Positions 28,946 to 37,376 of a DNA stretch of 64,000 bases are shown here, one piece after another. This DNA is from Siccirubricoccus sp. G192 (GTDB lineage Bacteria; Pseudomonadota; Alphaproteobacteria; Acetobacterales; Acetobacteraceae). How positions within the stretch are numbered: the stretch's first letter is position 1; every line of letters begins with the position of its first letter. The notes beneath the pieces are model-generated. The model did not search any database. It had not been told where the DNA came from and saw nothing but the letters and a program-made list of their open reading frames with translations. Made by a program: the position numbers and the translations under genes. The stretch covers positions 2,825,501 through 2,889,500 of the forward strand of contig NZ_JAHREN010000001.1 of the NCBI RefSeq assembly GCF_019084075.1. The letters run 5' to 3'.

Positions 28946-30087
28946 TCACAGGCCGGAAAGGGCCTCGGATTCCCTGAGGGAGGCCAGGCCGCCGAGAGGC
29001 AAAAGACGGGTGACATGGCCGATCTTGCGGCCCGGTCGCGCCTCGGTCTTGCCATAGAGATGCACCGCAACGCCCGGCCGGGCGAGGAAATCCGGCCAGC
29101 GTGCCAAGCCTTCCGGCCCGACCAGGTTTTTCATCACGCTGTCGTGATGTCGGCTGGGGTCAGCCAGCGGCAGGCCGGCCACCGCCCGGACATGCTGCTC
29201 GAACTGGCTGGCGAGGCAGGCATCCATGGTCCAGTGCCCGGGAATTATGCGGCCGCGGCGCGATCTCGTTGCCAAGCAGCCGGCCATCGGGCAGCAGGAA
29301 CATCTCCAGCGCCAGCACCCCGACCAGGTCCAGCGCCTCGGCCACCCGGCCGGCATGGCCGCGTGCCGCGGCGGCGACCGGGCGCGGCACCCGGGCCGGT
29401 GCGAAGCTGAGGTCGAGGATGTGGTCGCGGTGCCGGTTCTCCACCGCGTCATAGACCGCGAGCGCGCCATCCGCGCCGCGCGCCGCGATGGCGGAAAGCT
29501 CGGCCACGAAGGGGACGAAGCCCTCCAGGATCAGCGGATGCGGCGAGAGCCGCGCGAAGGCCGGGGCGGCATCCTCGGGCTGCCGCAATACCGCCTGGCC
29601 GCGGCCGTCATAGCCGAGCCGGGTGGTCTTCAGCACCGCCGGCAGGCCGATCTCGGCGATGGCGGCGGCAAGCTCCGGCTCCGACCGCACCGCCCGCCAG
29701 GGCGCCACCGGCACCCCGGCGCGTTCCAGGAAGGCCTTCTCCTGCAGCCGGTCCTGGCAGATGCGCAGGACCTCCACACCGGGCCGGCAGGGGGCGAGCG
29801 GGGCGAGGACCTCCAGCGTCGCCGCCGGGACATTCTCGAATTCGAAGGTCACGACATCGACCGCGGCGGCGAAGGCGGTTAGCGCGGCCTCGTCCTCATA
29901 GGCGGCGACGGTGGCGGCGGCCGCCACCTGCATGCCCGGGCTGTCCGCCTCCGGGGCGAAGACGTGGCAGCGATAGCCGAGCTGGGCCGCGGCCAGGGTC
30001 GACATGCGGCCAAGCTGGCCGCCACCGAGGATCCCTATAGTCGCGCCGGGCGGCAACGGGAAATGACCGGGGGGGGGAGCTGGTCAC
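28946..30087 (-). CDS. purK: 5-(carboxyamino)imidazole ribonucleotide synthase PurK, two frameshifts as sequenced
   Basis: PurK carboxylates AIR with ATP and bicarbonate in purine synthesis. The core frame has [44 protein letters not shown] and [10 protein letters not shown]. At the CCC run 29240-29242 the frame shifts and continues [19 protein letters not shown] to the end. A second shift lies near the start: removing one C from the nine-C run at 30069-30077 joins the core to GTG 30087 ([15 protein letters not shown]), which overlaps the purE stop as GTGA. Repaired length is 379 residues. Confidence 0.87.
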
Positions 30088-30614
30088 GCCGGCAATTCCG
30101 GCACGCTCGCGGTCTGGGCGGCCCGCCAGGCATCGACCCGGCCAGCCAAGGCGGGGTCGGACAGCGCCAGGATGGCGGCGGCCAGCAGCGCCGCATTGAT
30201 CGCGCCGGCGCGGCCGATGGCGAGCGTCCCCACCGGCACCCCGCCCGGCATCTGGACGATCGAGAGCAGGCTGTCCATGCCCTTCAGCGCGTGGCTTTCC
30301 ACCGGGACGCCGAGTACCGGCAGGGCGGTCATGGAAGCCGCCATGCCCGGCAGGTGCGCTGAGCCGCCCGCCCCGGCGACGATCACCTTCAGCCCCCGCC
30401 CGCGGGCGCCGGCGGCATAGGCGAAGAGCCGCTCCGGGGTGCGGTGGGCCGACACCACGCGGGTTTCATGCGCGACGCCGAGGCGCTCCAGCGTCTCCGC
30501 CGCATGCCGCATGGTGTCCCAATCGGACCGGCTGCCCATGATGATGCCAACCAGGGGGGGCGCGGCCTCGGGCGCCCCACCTGGGGCGGGCTCAGGCGAT
30601 GATGTCTGGGACAA
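30084..30614 (-). CDS. purE: 5-(carboxyamino)imidazole ribonucleotide mutase PurE
   Basis: PurE converts N5-CAIR to CAIR, the step after PurK. The product has [43 protein letters not shown], and [19 protein letters not shown] with the conserved MPGGVPVGT. The TTG at 30614 gives 176 residues and overlaps the preceding DUF465 stop by 23 bases; the first 20 residues are Pro-rich and outside the domain, so the exact start is uncertain. It is followed by purK with a GTGA overlap. Confidence 0.9.
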   Translation of the reverse strand: MSQTSSPEPAPGGAPEAAPPLVGIIMGSRSDWDTMRHAAETLERLGVAHETRVVSAHRTPERLFAYAAGARGRGLKVIVAGAGGSAHLPGMAASMTALPVLGVPVESHALKGMDSLLSIVQMPGGVPVGTLAIGRAGAINAALLAAAILALSDPALAGRVDAWRAAQTASVPELPA

Positions 30615-30792
30615 GGTGGCTCTCCAGCCAGGCGATCTCGTCCTTCAGCTTCAGCTTGCGCTTCTTCAGCCGCTGGACCTGCAACTGGTCGGCAAGCTGC
30701 CCTTCAAGCCGCGCGATGACGGTATCGAGGTCGCGATGCTCGCTCCGCAATTCATGCAGGCGGCGCAGCAGGGAGTCGCGGTCGTCCAGCAT
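30592..30792 (-). CDS. DUF465 (YdcH-like) small coiled-coil protein
   Basis: This 66-residue protein is a typical DUF465 member: [19 protein letters not shown], then VIARLEGQL, and the characteristic [15 protein letters not shown] segment. It is predicted to be a helical hairpin. Its function is unknown. It is the first gene of a DUF465-purE-purK run and is divergent from a second DUF465 gene 153 bases away. Confidence 0.85.
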   Translation of the reverse strand: MLDDRDSLLRRLHELRSEHRDLDTVIARLEGQLADQLQVQRLKKRKLKLKDEIAWLESHLVPDIIA

Positions 30793-30945
30793 GGGTGCGG
30801 GGGGGCTCGGGGTATGAAGGATAAGGATGCAACCGGGTCGCCAGGGGCATTACCATGCCCCGGTGCGGGCGCAACAGCGGGGCCTTGCGGGCCAGGATCG
30901 CCCACGCACATTGAATGTGCCACAGGGCACAAAGGAGAGTACCGC

Positions 30946-31116
30946 ATGAACCATTCGCCGAGGCTCCGGGCACTCGAGGAGCGTCACGCGACCCTGGAGC
31001 GGCAGATCACCCAGGAAGATACCCGGCCACGCCCCGACGAGACGGAACTCAGCCGTTTGAAACGCGAGAAGCTCAGGCTCAAAGAGGAAATGGAACGGCT
31101 GCGCCGGGAGGACTGA
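30946..31116 (+). CDS. second DUF465 (YdcH-like) small protein
   Basis: ATG 30946 follows an AAAGGAGA ribosome binding site by seven bases and encodes 56 residues: LRALEERHATLERQITQE, then ETELSRLKREKLRLKEEM. The KLRLKEE motif and overall helical hairpin match DUF465, making it a paralogue of the divergent neighbour. The function is unknown. It converges on trcR with a 34-base gap. Confidence 0.8.
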   Translation: MNHSPRLRALEERHATLERQITQEDTRPRPDETELSRLKREKLRLKEEMERLRRED

Positions 31117-31150
31117 CCGGGCAGCAACCGGCCCAGCCGGGAGGGCGCGG

Positions 31151-31726
31151 TCAGGCCGCGCTCTCCTCCGACGCTTCCGGCAGCGGTGCCGGCGGATTGA
31201 GATGCGAGCGATCGCCGGCGGCCAGCAGCGCCGCATTCAGGTCGGACTGGGTGCAAAGGCCGAGGATCACCGGGTCGCGCGGCTTGATATTGGCGCTGTT
31301 CCAATGGGTCCGGTCGCGCACCTTGGCGATGGTTTCCTTGGTGGTGCCGACCAGCTTGCCGACCTGCACATCGCTCAGCAGCGGGTGGTGGCGGATCAGC
31401 CAGGCGATGGCATCCGGCCGATCGTTCCGCTTGGAGACCGGAGTATAGCGGGCGCCCTTGCCGCGTGGCTTGGGCAGGGGCAGGGTGGTTTCCACCATCC
31501 GCAACCGGGCGGCGGGATCGGCCTCGCAGCGGGCGATCTCCTCCCGCGTGAGTTGGCCGTTCAAGACCGGATCATAGCCGATGATCCCCTGTGCCACCTC
31601 CCCATCGGCGATGGCCTGCACCTCCAGCGGGTGCATGCCGACGAAATCGGCGATCTGCTCGAAGGAAAGCGAGGTCTTGTCGATCAGCCACACGGCGGTG
31701 GCCTTGGGCATCAGCGGCTGCGTCAT
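31151..31726 (-). CDS. trcR: cell cycle transcriptional regulator TrcR (DUF1013)
   Basis: The 191-residue protein matches the alphaproteobacteria-specific DUF1013 family, named TrcR after work in Sinorhizobium and Rickettsia. Conserved parts are PLMPKATAVWLIDKTSLSF, EQIADFVGMHPLEVQAIAD, GYDPVLNGQLT, RYTPVSKRNDRPDAIAWL and HHPLLSDVQVGKLVGTTK, with two helix-turn-helix-like regions. It controls cell-cycle genes. The divergent DUF1192 gene 137 bases away shares its upstream region, and this pairing is common in the group. Confidence 0.9.
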   Translation of the reverse strand: MTQPLMPKATAVWLIDKTSLSFEQIADFVGMHPLEVQAIADGEVAQGIIGYDPVLNGQLTREEIARCEADPAARLRMVETTLPLPKPRGKGARYTPVSKRNDRPDAIAWLIRHHPLLSDVQVGKLVGTTKETIAKVRDRTHWNSANIKPRDPVILGLCTQSDLNAALLAAGDRSHLNPPAPLPEASEESAA

Positions 31727-31863
31727 GGAAAGAACCTTTTAAGCGGTGCCAGAGGAGTGCCAAAGGGATGACATCGGACGGAAGGCACCCTCGCCGCGGC
31801 GTGGCTGGCATATAGAGGCGGGGCCGGGCGGGGTCAAAGCCCGCAACGGAAAGGATTTCGCGC

Positions 31864-32073
31864 ATGGCCGAGGAAGAGGAACGCCCGCGGCGGGCCGCAC
31901 GGTTCACACCCATGCCCCTGGATGGCTGGGATGTGGCGGATCTGCGCGACTATATCGAAGCGCTCCGGGCGGAGATCGCCCGCGCCGAGGCCGGCATCGC
32001 CGCCCGCGAATCGCAGCGCCATGCCGCCGAGGCGTTCTTCCGCCCGCCGCGGCCCGGCCAAGCCGACCAATAA
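31864..32073 (+). CDS. DUF1192 domain protein
   Basis: This 69-residue protein shows the DUF1192 core PLDGWDVADLRDYIEALRAE followed by IARAEAGIAARESQRHAAEAFF, a short amphipathic helix pair. The family is restricted largely to alphaproteobacteria and has no known function. It is divergent from trcR, and an AAAGGA stretch lies about ten bases before the ATG. Confidence 0.85.
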   Translation: MAEEEERPRRAARFTPMPLDGWDVADLRDYIEALRAEIARAEAGIAARESQRHAAEAFFRPPRPGQADQ

Positions 32074-32153
32074 CGAACACGCGATATCACGGCCCCGTTT
32101 CTCGCCCATCTGGGGATAGTGAATACAATCTCCGGTAGCAGCGGAGCATAGTG

Positions 32154-32858
32154 ATGAACGCCAACCTGCCCTATGGGACCTCCACGCCGTTATTGCCGGG
32201 CTACCGGCTGCTGGCCGGTACGCCGGCCGATGAAGGGTTGTGGGGCAGCGCCCTTGCGGACCAGATCCTTGCTGGCCTGGGCGCCGACAGCGTTTTCGGC
32301 GGCGGTGGCGATGATGTCCTCTATGGCGGGACCGGCAGCAGCCTGGTGCGCGGCCAGATGGCCATGGCCAATGCTGCGGACGGTGCCGACCTGCTTTGCG
32401 GAGAGGGCGGCCACGACCTGCTGGATGGCGGCGCGGGCAACGATACGCTGCGCGGCGGCACCGGCGACGACACGCTGATCGGCGGACAGGGCGTGGATGT
32501 ATTGGCGGGCGGTGCCGGACTGGACCGCTTCGTCTTCGGCCTGATGCCGCTTGGCCTCGATACCGGCCGGGCCGCTGGGCAGCGCGATACCATCAACGAC
32601 TTCCAGCCGGGCGAGGATCTGATCGACCTCACCGGCTATCGCGGCGATCTCCGCACGCCGCAGGAGGCGTTGGAATACCTGGGGAGCGGGCCGATGGCGG
32701 CCACGCCGCACGGCGCGGTCCGCTGGGAAATCCGCGGCGGCAACACCCTGATACAGCTCGACCTGGACCTGCCCTGGCAATTGGCCGACGGGGTGGTGGA
32801 TGCGGAGATCCTACTGCGCGGCACCATGACCCTGACCGCGGGGGATTTCCTGCTCTGA
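32154..32858 (+). CDS. short RTX-type calcium-binding protein
   Basis: This 234-residue protein has no signal peptide. Residues about 40-125 form RTX nonapeptide repeats (GGGGDDVLYGGTG; GGHDLLDGGAGNDTLRGGTG; DDTLIGGQGVDVLAGGAG) that bind calcium in a beta-roll. Then follow the C-terminal block seen in secreted RTX proteins (DRFVFGLMPLG; DTINDFQPGEDLIDLTGY) and an acidic/hydrophobic tail. Type I secretion is likely, but the only secretion genes visible are 17 kb away. CGGAG at 32142-32146 supports ATG 32154 over GTG 32151. Confidence 0.8.
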   Translation: MNANLPYGTSTPLLPGYRLLAGTPADEGLWGSALADQILAGLGADSVFGGGGDDVLYGGTGSSLVRGQMAMANAADGADLLCGEGGHDLLDGGAGNDTLRGGTGDDTLIGGQGVDVLAGGAGLDRFVFGLMPLGLDTGRAAGQRDTINDFQPGEDLIDLTGYRGDLRTPQEALEYLGSGPMAATPHGAVRWEIRGGNTLIQLDLDLPWQLADGVVDAEILLRGTMTLTAGDFLL

Positions 32859-32872
32859 GCAGATAAAGGAAA

Positions 32873-32896
32873 GGGCCGGCGGGATTCCGCCGGCCC
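32873..32896. terminator. hairpin between RTX gene and hsp20
   Basis: A 10-bp perfect inverted repeat GGGCCGGCGG / CCGCCGGCCC with a GATT loop lies between convergent genes. The minus strand is followed by CTTTCCTTT, giving a weak U-tract for the hsp20 transcript. Confidence 0.65.
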
Positions 32897-32914
32897 CGTC
32901 TCCAGGCCGAAGCG

Positions 32915-33391
32915 TTACGCCGCCTGGGCCTGCGGCTCCTGCTGGTTGGCGATCGCGGGCCGCTCCGGCTGGCCGGGCTGCACGGCGATGCGGCGGGGCT
33001 TCAGGGCCTCCGGCACCACGCGCTTCAGGCTGAGCTGCAGCAGCCCGTTCTCCAGGTTCGCGCCCTCCACCACGATGTGGTCGGCGAGCGCGAAGCGGCG
33101 CTCGAAGGCGCGGCCGGCGATGCCGCGATGCAGATAGGCGCGGCCTTCCTCGGCCTGCGGCGCCCGGCCGGTGACGGTGAGGGTATTCTCCCGCGCCACG
33201 ATTTCGAGGTCGTTCGGGCCGAAGCCGGCGACGGCCATGGTCAGGACATAGCTGTCCTCACCGGTCTTCTCGATATTGTAGGGCGGATAGGAAGGGGCGT
33301 CCGCCGTGCGGCGGGCCGTCTCCAGCATGCCTGCCATCCGGTCGAAGCCGATGGCGGTGCGGAACAGGGGAGAGAAGTCGAGGGTGTTCAT
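32915..33391 (-). CDS. Hsp20-family small heat shock protein
   Basis: Small heat shock proteins hold unfolding proteins for refolding. ATG 33391 is preceded nine bases upstream by AAGGAGG and gives 158 residues starting MNTLDFSPLFRTAIGFDRM, the IbpA-like N-terminus. The alpha-crystallin domain includes YPPYNIEKTGEDSYVLTMAV, ENTLTVTGRAP and GIAGRAFERRFALADHI, with the IxI-like tail RRIAVQ. The upstream frame is open but lies in the leader. The Gln/Ala-rich C-terminal end is longer than usual. Confidence 0.9.
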   Translation of the reverse strand: MNTLDFSPLFRTAIGFDRMAGMLETARRTADAPSYPPYNIEKTGEDSYVLTMAVAGFGPNDLEIVARENTLTVTGRAPQAEEGRAYLHRGIAGRAFERRFALADHIVVEGANLENGLLQLSLKRVVPEALKPRRIAVQPGQPERPAIANQQEPQAQAA

Positions 33392-33485
33392 TGCTCGGAA
33401 CCTCCTTGAGGAAGCAAGGTCCATTGATGCCAGCGGCCTGTCCCGTCCGGCCCCGATAGGGCGCCTGTCGGACATTGCCGCGCCA
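33392..33485 (-). promoter_or_regulatory. candidate ROSE-like RNA thermometer in hsp20 leader
   Basis: Immediately before the hsp20 ATG, the minus strand reads GGACCTTGCTTCC, TCA, AGGAGGTTCC. The 5' part contains the TTGCT element that in ROSE thermometers pairs imperfectly with the ribosome binding site AGGAGG, and here GGA-CC can close the stem against GGTTCC. A larger upstream hairpin (GTCCG ... CGGAC) is also possible. ROSE elements control small heat shock genes in alphaproteobacteria. Start of the element is approximate. Confidence 0.6.
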
Positions 33486-33525
33486 GGAACCCCGTGGGGC
33501 ATCCCTGACAGGCATAGAATTGGAA

Positions 33526-33559
33526 AGCGCCGCCCCCCGGTTCAAGGGGGGGCGGCGCT
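33526..33559 (-). terminator. terminator of rpmE
   Basis: A 13-bp inverted repeat AGCGCCGCCCCCC / GGGGGGCGGCGCT with an 8-base loop lies 31 bases after the rpmE stop; on the minus strand it is followed by TTCC. The stem is very stable, the U-tract short. Confidence 0.65.
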
Positions 33560-33590
33560 GCGTCACGCAGCCAAAATTGGTGGCCCGGCG

Positions 33591-33818
33591 CTACTTCTTG
33601 CGGGCGCCGATGCCGGCGAATTTCTTGTTGAACTTCGCCACTTGGCCGCCGGTATCCATCACGCGCTGCACGCCGGTCCAGGCCGGGTGCGACTTCGGGT
33701 CGATATCGAGGCGGATCGTGTCGCCCGCCTTCCCGTAGCAGGACCGCGTCGTGAAGGCGGTCCCGTCGGTCATGACGATGTTGATCTCGTGGTATTCGGG
33801 GTGGATGTCGGGCTTCAT
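33591..33818 (-). CDS. rpmE: 50S ribosomal protein L31
   Basis: The 75-residue product is L31 of the large ribosomal subunit: [46 protein letters not shown] and KFNKKFAGI. Only one cysteine is present, so the zinc-binding CxxC pair of C+ L31 is absent, as in many alphaproteobacterial homologues. It is a single gene ending at a strong hairpin. Confidence 0.95.
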   Translation of the reverse strand: MKPDIHPEYHEINIVMTDGTAFTTRSCYGKAGDTIRLDIDPKSHPAWTGVQRVMDTGGQVAKFNKKFAGIGARKK

Positions 33819-33873
33819 GGGGCGCGCTCGCGATCAAGGTGCGGCCGATGCCGACCGGCCGCGGGAGACGGGG

Positions 33874-34605
33874 CTATAGGGGAAGGGCAGGGGAGGCGCA
33901 ACCTTCGGGCACCATCATGCCGATCGCCGGCATCAGTGGCGCCGCGGCATCCACCTGGCGGAAGGGGCCGCGGGGCCCTGCGGCCGCCTGCAGGACGCCC
34001 CAGCCGAAGTGGAAATACCAGCCATGCAGCGCCAGGCTGCCCGCCGCCACCCGCTCGGCGATGAAGGGATAGGCGGCCAAGTGGCGAAGGCTGGTCAGCA
34101 CCGCCGCCTGTTCCGCCAGGCGGGCGACCAGGGCGCGCTCGGCCTCGGTCACCAGCCCGTCCATTTCCTCGCGCACCTCGCGCGCCACCTCGACCCAGTC
34201 GGAGACATAATCGAAGGGCCGGCTGCCGTGGTCGTGCTCCAGCAGGCAGCGCACGCCGGCGCAGAAGGAATGGCCGAGCACCACGATATGCCGCACCCCC
34301 AGCGCCTTCACCCCGAATTCGATGGCGGAGGCGGTGCCGTGCGGATGGCCGTCCGCCACGGGCGGCGGCACCAGCGCCGCCACGTTCCGCACCACGAAGA
34401 GGTCGCCCGGCAACGCGCCGCAGATGATCGCGGGGTCGGTGCGGCTGTCGGAACAGGCCACCACCATCACCTCCGGCCGTTGCCCGTCGAGCAGGCTGTC
34501 ATAGAGGTCGTGGTCGGTATCGAAATGCTGCTGGCGAAAGCGCTCGAAGCCGGTCAGCAGCCGGGCGAGGGCGCCGGTGGCGCCGCCGGGGATGGGCATG
34601 TCCAT
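33874..34605 (-). CDS. beta-class carbonic anhydrase
   Basis: The enzyme interconverts CO2 and bicarbonate with zinc. The 243-residue protein carries the ligand set: ACSDSR (Cys, with the Asp-Arg dyad) and VVLGHSFCAGV (His and Cys). Other parts are FVVRNVAALVPP and SAIEFGVKALGVRHI, and a C-terminal HGWYFHFGWGVLQ. It starts 12 bases after the moeA stop on the same strand, so it is probably the last gene of the nar cluster. Supply of bicarbonate under low oxygen is a guess. Confidence 0.9.
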   Translation of the reverse strand: MDMPIPGGATGALARLLTGFERFRQQHFDTDHDLYDSLLDGQRPEVMVVACSDSRTDPAIICGALPGDLFVVRNVAALVPPPVADGHPHGTASAIEFGVKALGVRHIVVLGHSFCAGVRCLLEHDHGSRPFDYVSDWVEVAREVREEMDGLVTEAERALVARLAEQAAVLTSLRHLAAYPFIAERVAAGSLALHGWYFHFGWGVLQAAAGPRGPFRQVDAAAPLMPAIGMMVPEGCASPALPL

Positions 34606-34617
34606 GGGCGTCGATCC

Positions 34618-35892
34618 TCAGCCCAGGCCGAAAGCGGCGCTGAAGGGGTGGAAGCGAAGCGGGTCGCCAGGCGCCACCCGCTCGGCCGCCGCGGGCAGCC
34701 AGAGCAGCCCATCGGCTCGGGAGAGCGGCAGCAGCCGGCCGGAGCCCGCCTCGCCGGCCCGGGCCAGCAGGGGCAGGCCAGCCGCGTCATGGCCGAGGAT
34801 GCGGGCGGGCAGGAATTCCTCGCGCCCGGGACGGCGGGAGAATGCCTCGGCCGAAACCGCGGCCAATGGTGGTGCCCCGGCCGGGACCGTGCCGCCCGCG
34901 AGCCGCGTCAGCAGCGGCCGCCCCAGCACCAGCATCGTCACCAGCGCCGCCAGTGGATTGCCGGGCAGGAAGAGGCAGAGCGCGTCCCCCAGCCGCCCAT
35001 GTGCCAACGGCTTGCCCGGTTTCAGCGCCAGCCGCAGCACCGCCACCGCGCCGCCCGCGGCCGCGAGGGCGCGCGGCAGGTGGTCCGCATCGCCGCCCGA
35101 GATGCCGCCCGAGGCCAGGATCAGGTCATGCCCCGCCGCGGCCCCCGCCAGGGCGGCGGCGAGCGCCACCGGGTCATCGGGCAGCAGGCCGAGATCGGTG
35201 CAATCGACCTCCGGCCCGGCCAGCAGGGCGCGCAGCATGGGCCGGTTGCTGTCATGCACCGCGGCCACGTCCCGTGCCGCGCCGATGCCGCGCAGTTCAT
35301 TGCCGTTGGAGAGCAGGGCCACCCGCAGGCGCCGCCGCACCAGGACCCGCTCCAGCCCTGCGGCCGCCAGCAGGGCGACATGCCTGGCATCGAGCCGCGT
35401 GCCGGGTTCGGCCAGGCATTCGCCCTCGGCGACATCCTCGCCCCGGCGGCGGAGGTTGTCGCCCGGACGTGCCGGGCGGTGGGGCAGGACGCGACCCTGT
35501 TCCAGGGTGACATGCTCCTGCATCACCACCGCGGCGACGCCCTCGGGAACCGGCGCGCCGGTCAGCAGCCGCACCGCCCGGCCTGGTTGCAGCGCCGGCC
35601 CCGGCGCATCCCCCGCCGCGATGCGCCGCACCAGCAGCGGCGCGGCACCGGTGGCGAGATCGATGACGGTCAGGCCATAGCCATCCATGGCGGACTGGTC
35701 GAAGGGCGGCAGGGCAATGGCGGCGCGCGGGGCATCGGCCAGCAGCCGGCCGGCGGCGGCGCCAAGCGGCAGCAGTTCCGTCCCGGCCACCGGCATCACG
35801 CCGCGCAGCAGTCGGGCGCGAGCCTCGGCGAGCGGCAACAGGCCGGGCTCGGTGTCGCAGCAGGTGGGTGGAATCAGCGTGCCGTCCGGCAT
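34618..35892 (-). CDS. moeA: molybdopterin molybdotransferase MoeA
   Basis: MoeA inserts molybdate into adenylated molybdopterin. The 424-residue protein has AIALPPFDQSAMDGYGLTV, GEDVAEGECLAEPGTRL, LLSNGNELRGIG, the central LILASGGISGGDADH and the C-terminal domain (FLPGNPLAALVTMLVL). Position between the nar PPIase gene (9 bases) and carbonic anhydrase implies a dedicated supply of cofactor for NarG. A general MoeA elsewhere in the genome cannot be excluded. Confidence 0.92.
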   Translation of the reverse strand: MPDGTLIPPTCCDTEPGLLPLAEARARLLRGVMPVAGTELLPLGAAAGRLLADAPRAAIALPPFDQSAMDGYGLTVIDLATGAAPLLVRRIAAGDAPGPALQPGRAVRLLTGAPVPEGVAAVVMQEHVTLEQGRVLPHRPARPGDNLRRRGEDVAEGECLAEPGTRLDARHVALLAAAGLERVLVRRRLRVALLSNGNELRGIGAARDVAAVHDSNRPMLRALLAGPEVDCTDLGLLPDDPVALAAALAGAAAGHDLILASGGISGGDADHLPRALAAAGGAVAVLRLALKPGKPLAHGRLGDALCLFLPGNPLAALVTMLVLGRPLLTRLAGGTVPAGAPPLAAVSAEAFSRRPGREEFLPARILGHDAAGLPLLARAGEAGSGRLLPLSRADGLLWLPAAAERVAPGDPLRFHPFSAAFGLG

Positions 35893-35901
35893 GGTGGGTT
35901 C

Positions 35902-36672
35902 CTACTGCACCAGGGTCCCATCGGCGCCGGCGAGGGTGAAGCCCTCGATCCGGGCGCGGCCGGCCAGCACCGCGATATATTGATGCACCGCGCGCCGCCA
36001 GCTCGCCTCGCGCAGCCAGGTGGCGATGCGCTCCCGCACCGCCTCGAAGGGCAGGTCGCGGCCCGGTTCGTGCCGGAGCAATTGCAGCACATGCAGGCCG
36101 AAGCGGGTGGCAACCGGCGTGGGGTGCAGTTGCTGCGGCTGGAGGCTGCGCAGCGCCGCCTCGAATCCCGGCACGGTGCTGCCCGGCTCGATCAGCCCGA
36201 GATCGCCGCCCTGCCCGCGCGAGGGGCAGGCGGAATGCGCCCGGGCCAGCGCCGGCAGGCGCGAGGGGTCGGCCTGCAACTCGGCGAGCAGCGTGCTGGC
36301 CGTGGCTTCGGCGGCGCGGCGGGCCTCCGGCTCCTCCGGGTCGGCCGCGATCAGGATATGCGCGGCCTGCCAGTGTTCCGGGCTGCGGACCCGGGCGCGG
36401 TTCGCCTCGTACCAGCGTCGGCAGGTGGCCTCATCGGCCTCCGGCAGGGTGAGTTCGGCATCGAGGAGGCGGCCCACCGCCGCTTCCTCGTCGTCCGCTT
36501 CGGTGAAGCCGCGGCGCGCGGCCTCGGCGGTGAGCAACTGCCGCACCACCAGGGCCTCCGCGGCCTGCTGCCAGGCCTGCGCCTGCGTCGCGGCCGGATG
36601 GTGCTGCATCTCGGCGGCGATCGCCCGCTCGGGGATCTCGATGTCATCCACGCGGATCATGGCGCTCACCAT
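35902..36672 (-). CDS. parvulin-type peptidylprolyl isomerase of the nar operon
   Basis: This 256-residue protein has an N-terminal helical part (SurA/NifM-like) and a PpiC domain: AAHILIAADPEEPEARR, CPSRGQGGDLGLIEPGS, VATRFGLHVLQLL. There is no signal peptide, so it acts in the cytoplasm, as NifM does. Its ATG at 36672 overlaps the narI stop (TGATG); ATG 36660 is a possible alternative. Genes of this kind follow narI in several proteobacteria, and a role in nitrate reductase maturation is inferred. Confidence 0.85.
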   Translation of the reverse strand: MVSAMIRVDDIEIPERAIAAEMQHHPAATQAQAWQQAAEALVVRQLLTAEAARRGFTEADDEEAAVGRLLDAELTLPEADEATCRRWYEANRARVRSPEHWQAAHILIAADPEEPEARRAAEATASTLLAELQADPSRLPALARAHSACPSRGQGGDLGLIEPGSTVPGFEAALRSLQPQQLHPTPVATRFGLHVLQLLRHEPGRDLPFEAVRERIATWLREASWRRAVHQYIAVLAGRARIEGFTLAGADGTLVQ

Positions 36673-37370
36673 CAGGCCGCGCGGGTGCCGCGATTGCGGC
36701 GGCGCACGAGTTGGTAGGGACGGAACACATAGCCGAGCGGCGCCGACCAGATATGCACCAGGCGGGAGAAGGGGAAGGCCACGAAGAGCGTGATGCCGAG
36801 CAGGATATGCGCCTTGAAGACCCAGTCCACGCCCTGGAGATAGCTCGCCGCATCCAACCGGAAGGTCACGATGTGCTGCGCCCAGTGCGAGAGCTGCATC
36901 ATCACATGCCCGTCGCTATGCGCGAGCGAGAAGGGTAGGGTCAGCAGGCCCAGCACGAGTTGCACCCAGAGCATCGCCAGGATCGCGATATCCGCCACCG
37001 CGGAGGTCTTGCGGATGCGGCTGTCGAAGAGCCGGCGATGCAGCAGCAGGCTCAGCCCGAGGAAGCACAACACACCCGCCGCGCCGCCGGAGATGATCGC
37101 CATCATCTGCTTCTGCGGCGCGGTGATGAAGAGCCCATAGACCTCATGCGGCGTCAGCAGGCCCACGGTATGGCCGAACATGAGGAACAGGATGCCGATA
37201 TGGAAGCAGTTGCTGCCGATGCGCAATTGCCGCGCCCGCAACAGCTGCGAGGAGCCACTGCGCCAGGAATACTGCTCCCGCTCGAAGCGCACCAGGCTGC
37301 CGAGCAGGAAGATCGCCACGGCAATATAGGGGTAGATACCGAAGGCGAGGTTGTGCAGGAAGTCAGACAT
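36672..37370 (-). CDS. narI: respiratory nitrate reductase gamma subunit NarI
   Basis: NarI is the diheme cytochrome b that takes electrons from quinol and anchors NarGH to the membrane. The 232-residue protein has five hydrophobic helices, beginning IYPYIAVAIFLLGSLVRF and including LFMFGHTVGLL (heme His), LGLSLLLHRRLF, WVQLVLGLLTLPFSLAH and ILLGITLFVAFPFSRLVHIW. It lies six bases after narJ. Length is normal. Confidence 0.94.
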   Translation of the reverse strand: MSDFLHNLAFGIYPYIAVAIFLLGSLVRFEREQYSWRSGSSQLLRARQLRIGSNCFHIGILFLMFGHTVGLLTPHEVYGLFITAPQKQMMAIISGGAAGVLCFLGLSLLLHRRLFDSRIRKTSAVADIAILAMLWVQLVLGLLTLPFSLAHSDGHVMMQLSHWAQHIVTFRLDAASYLQGVDWVFKAHILLGITLFVAFPFSRLVHIWSAPLGYVFRPYQLVRRRNRGTRAA

Positions 37371-37376
37371 GGCAGT

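Noticed and set aside
34009..36717. 902-residue plus-strand ORF opposite carbonic anhydrase, moeA and PPIase
   Set aside because: It is antisense to three recognisable genes and rich in His/Gln/Arg, the typical reverse-frame product of GC-rich codons.
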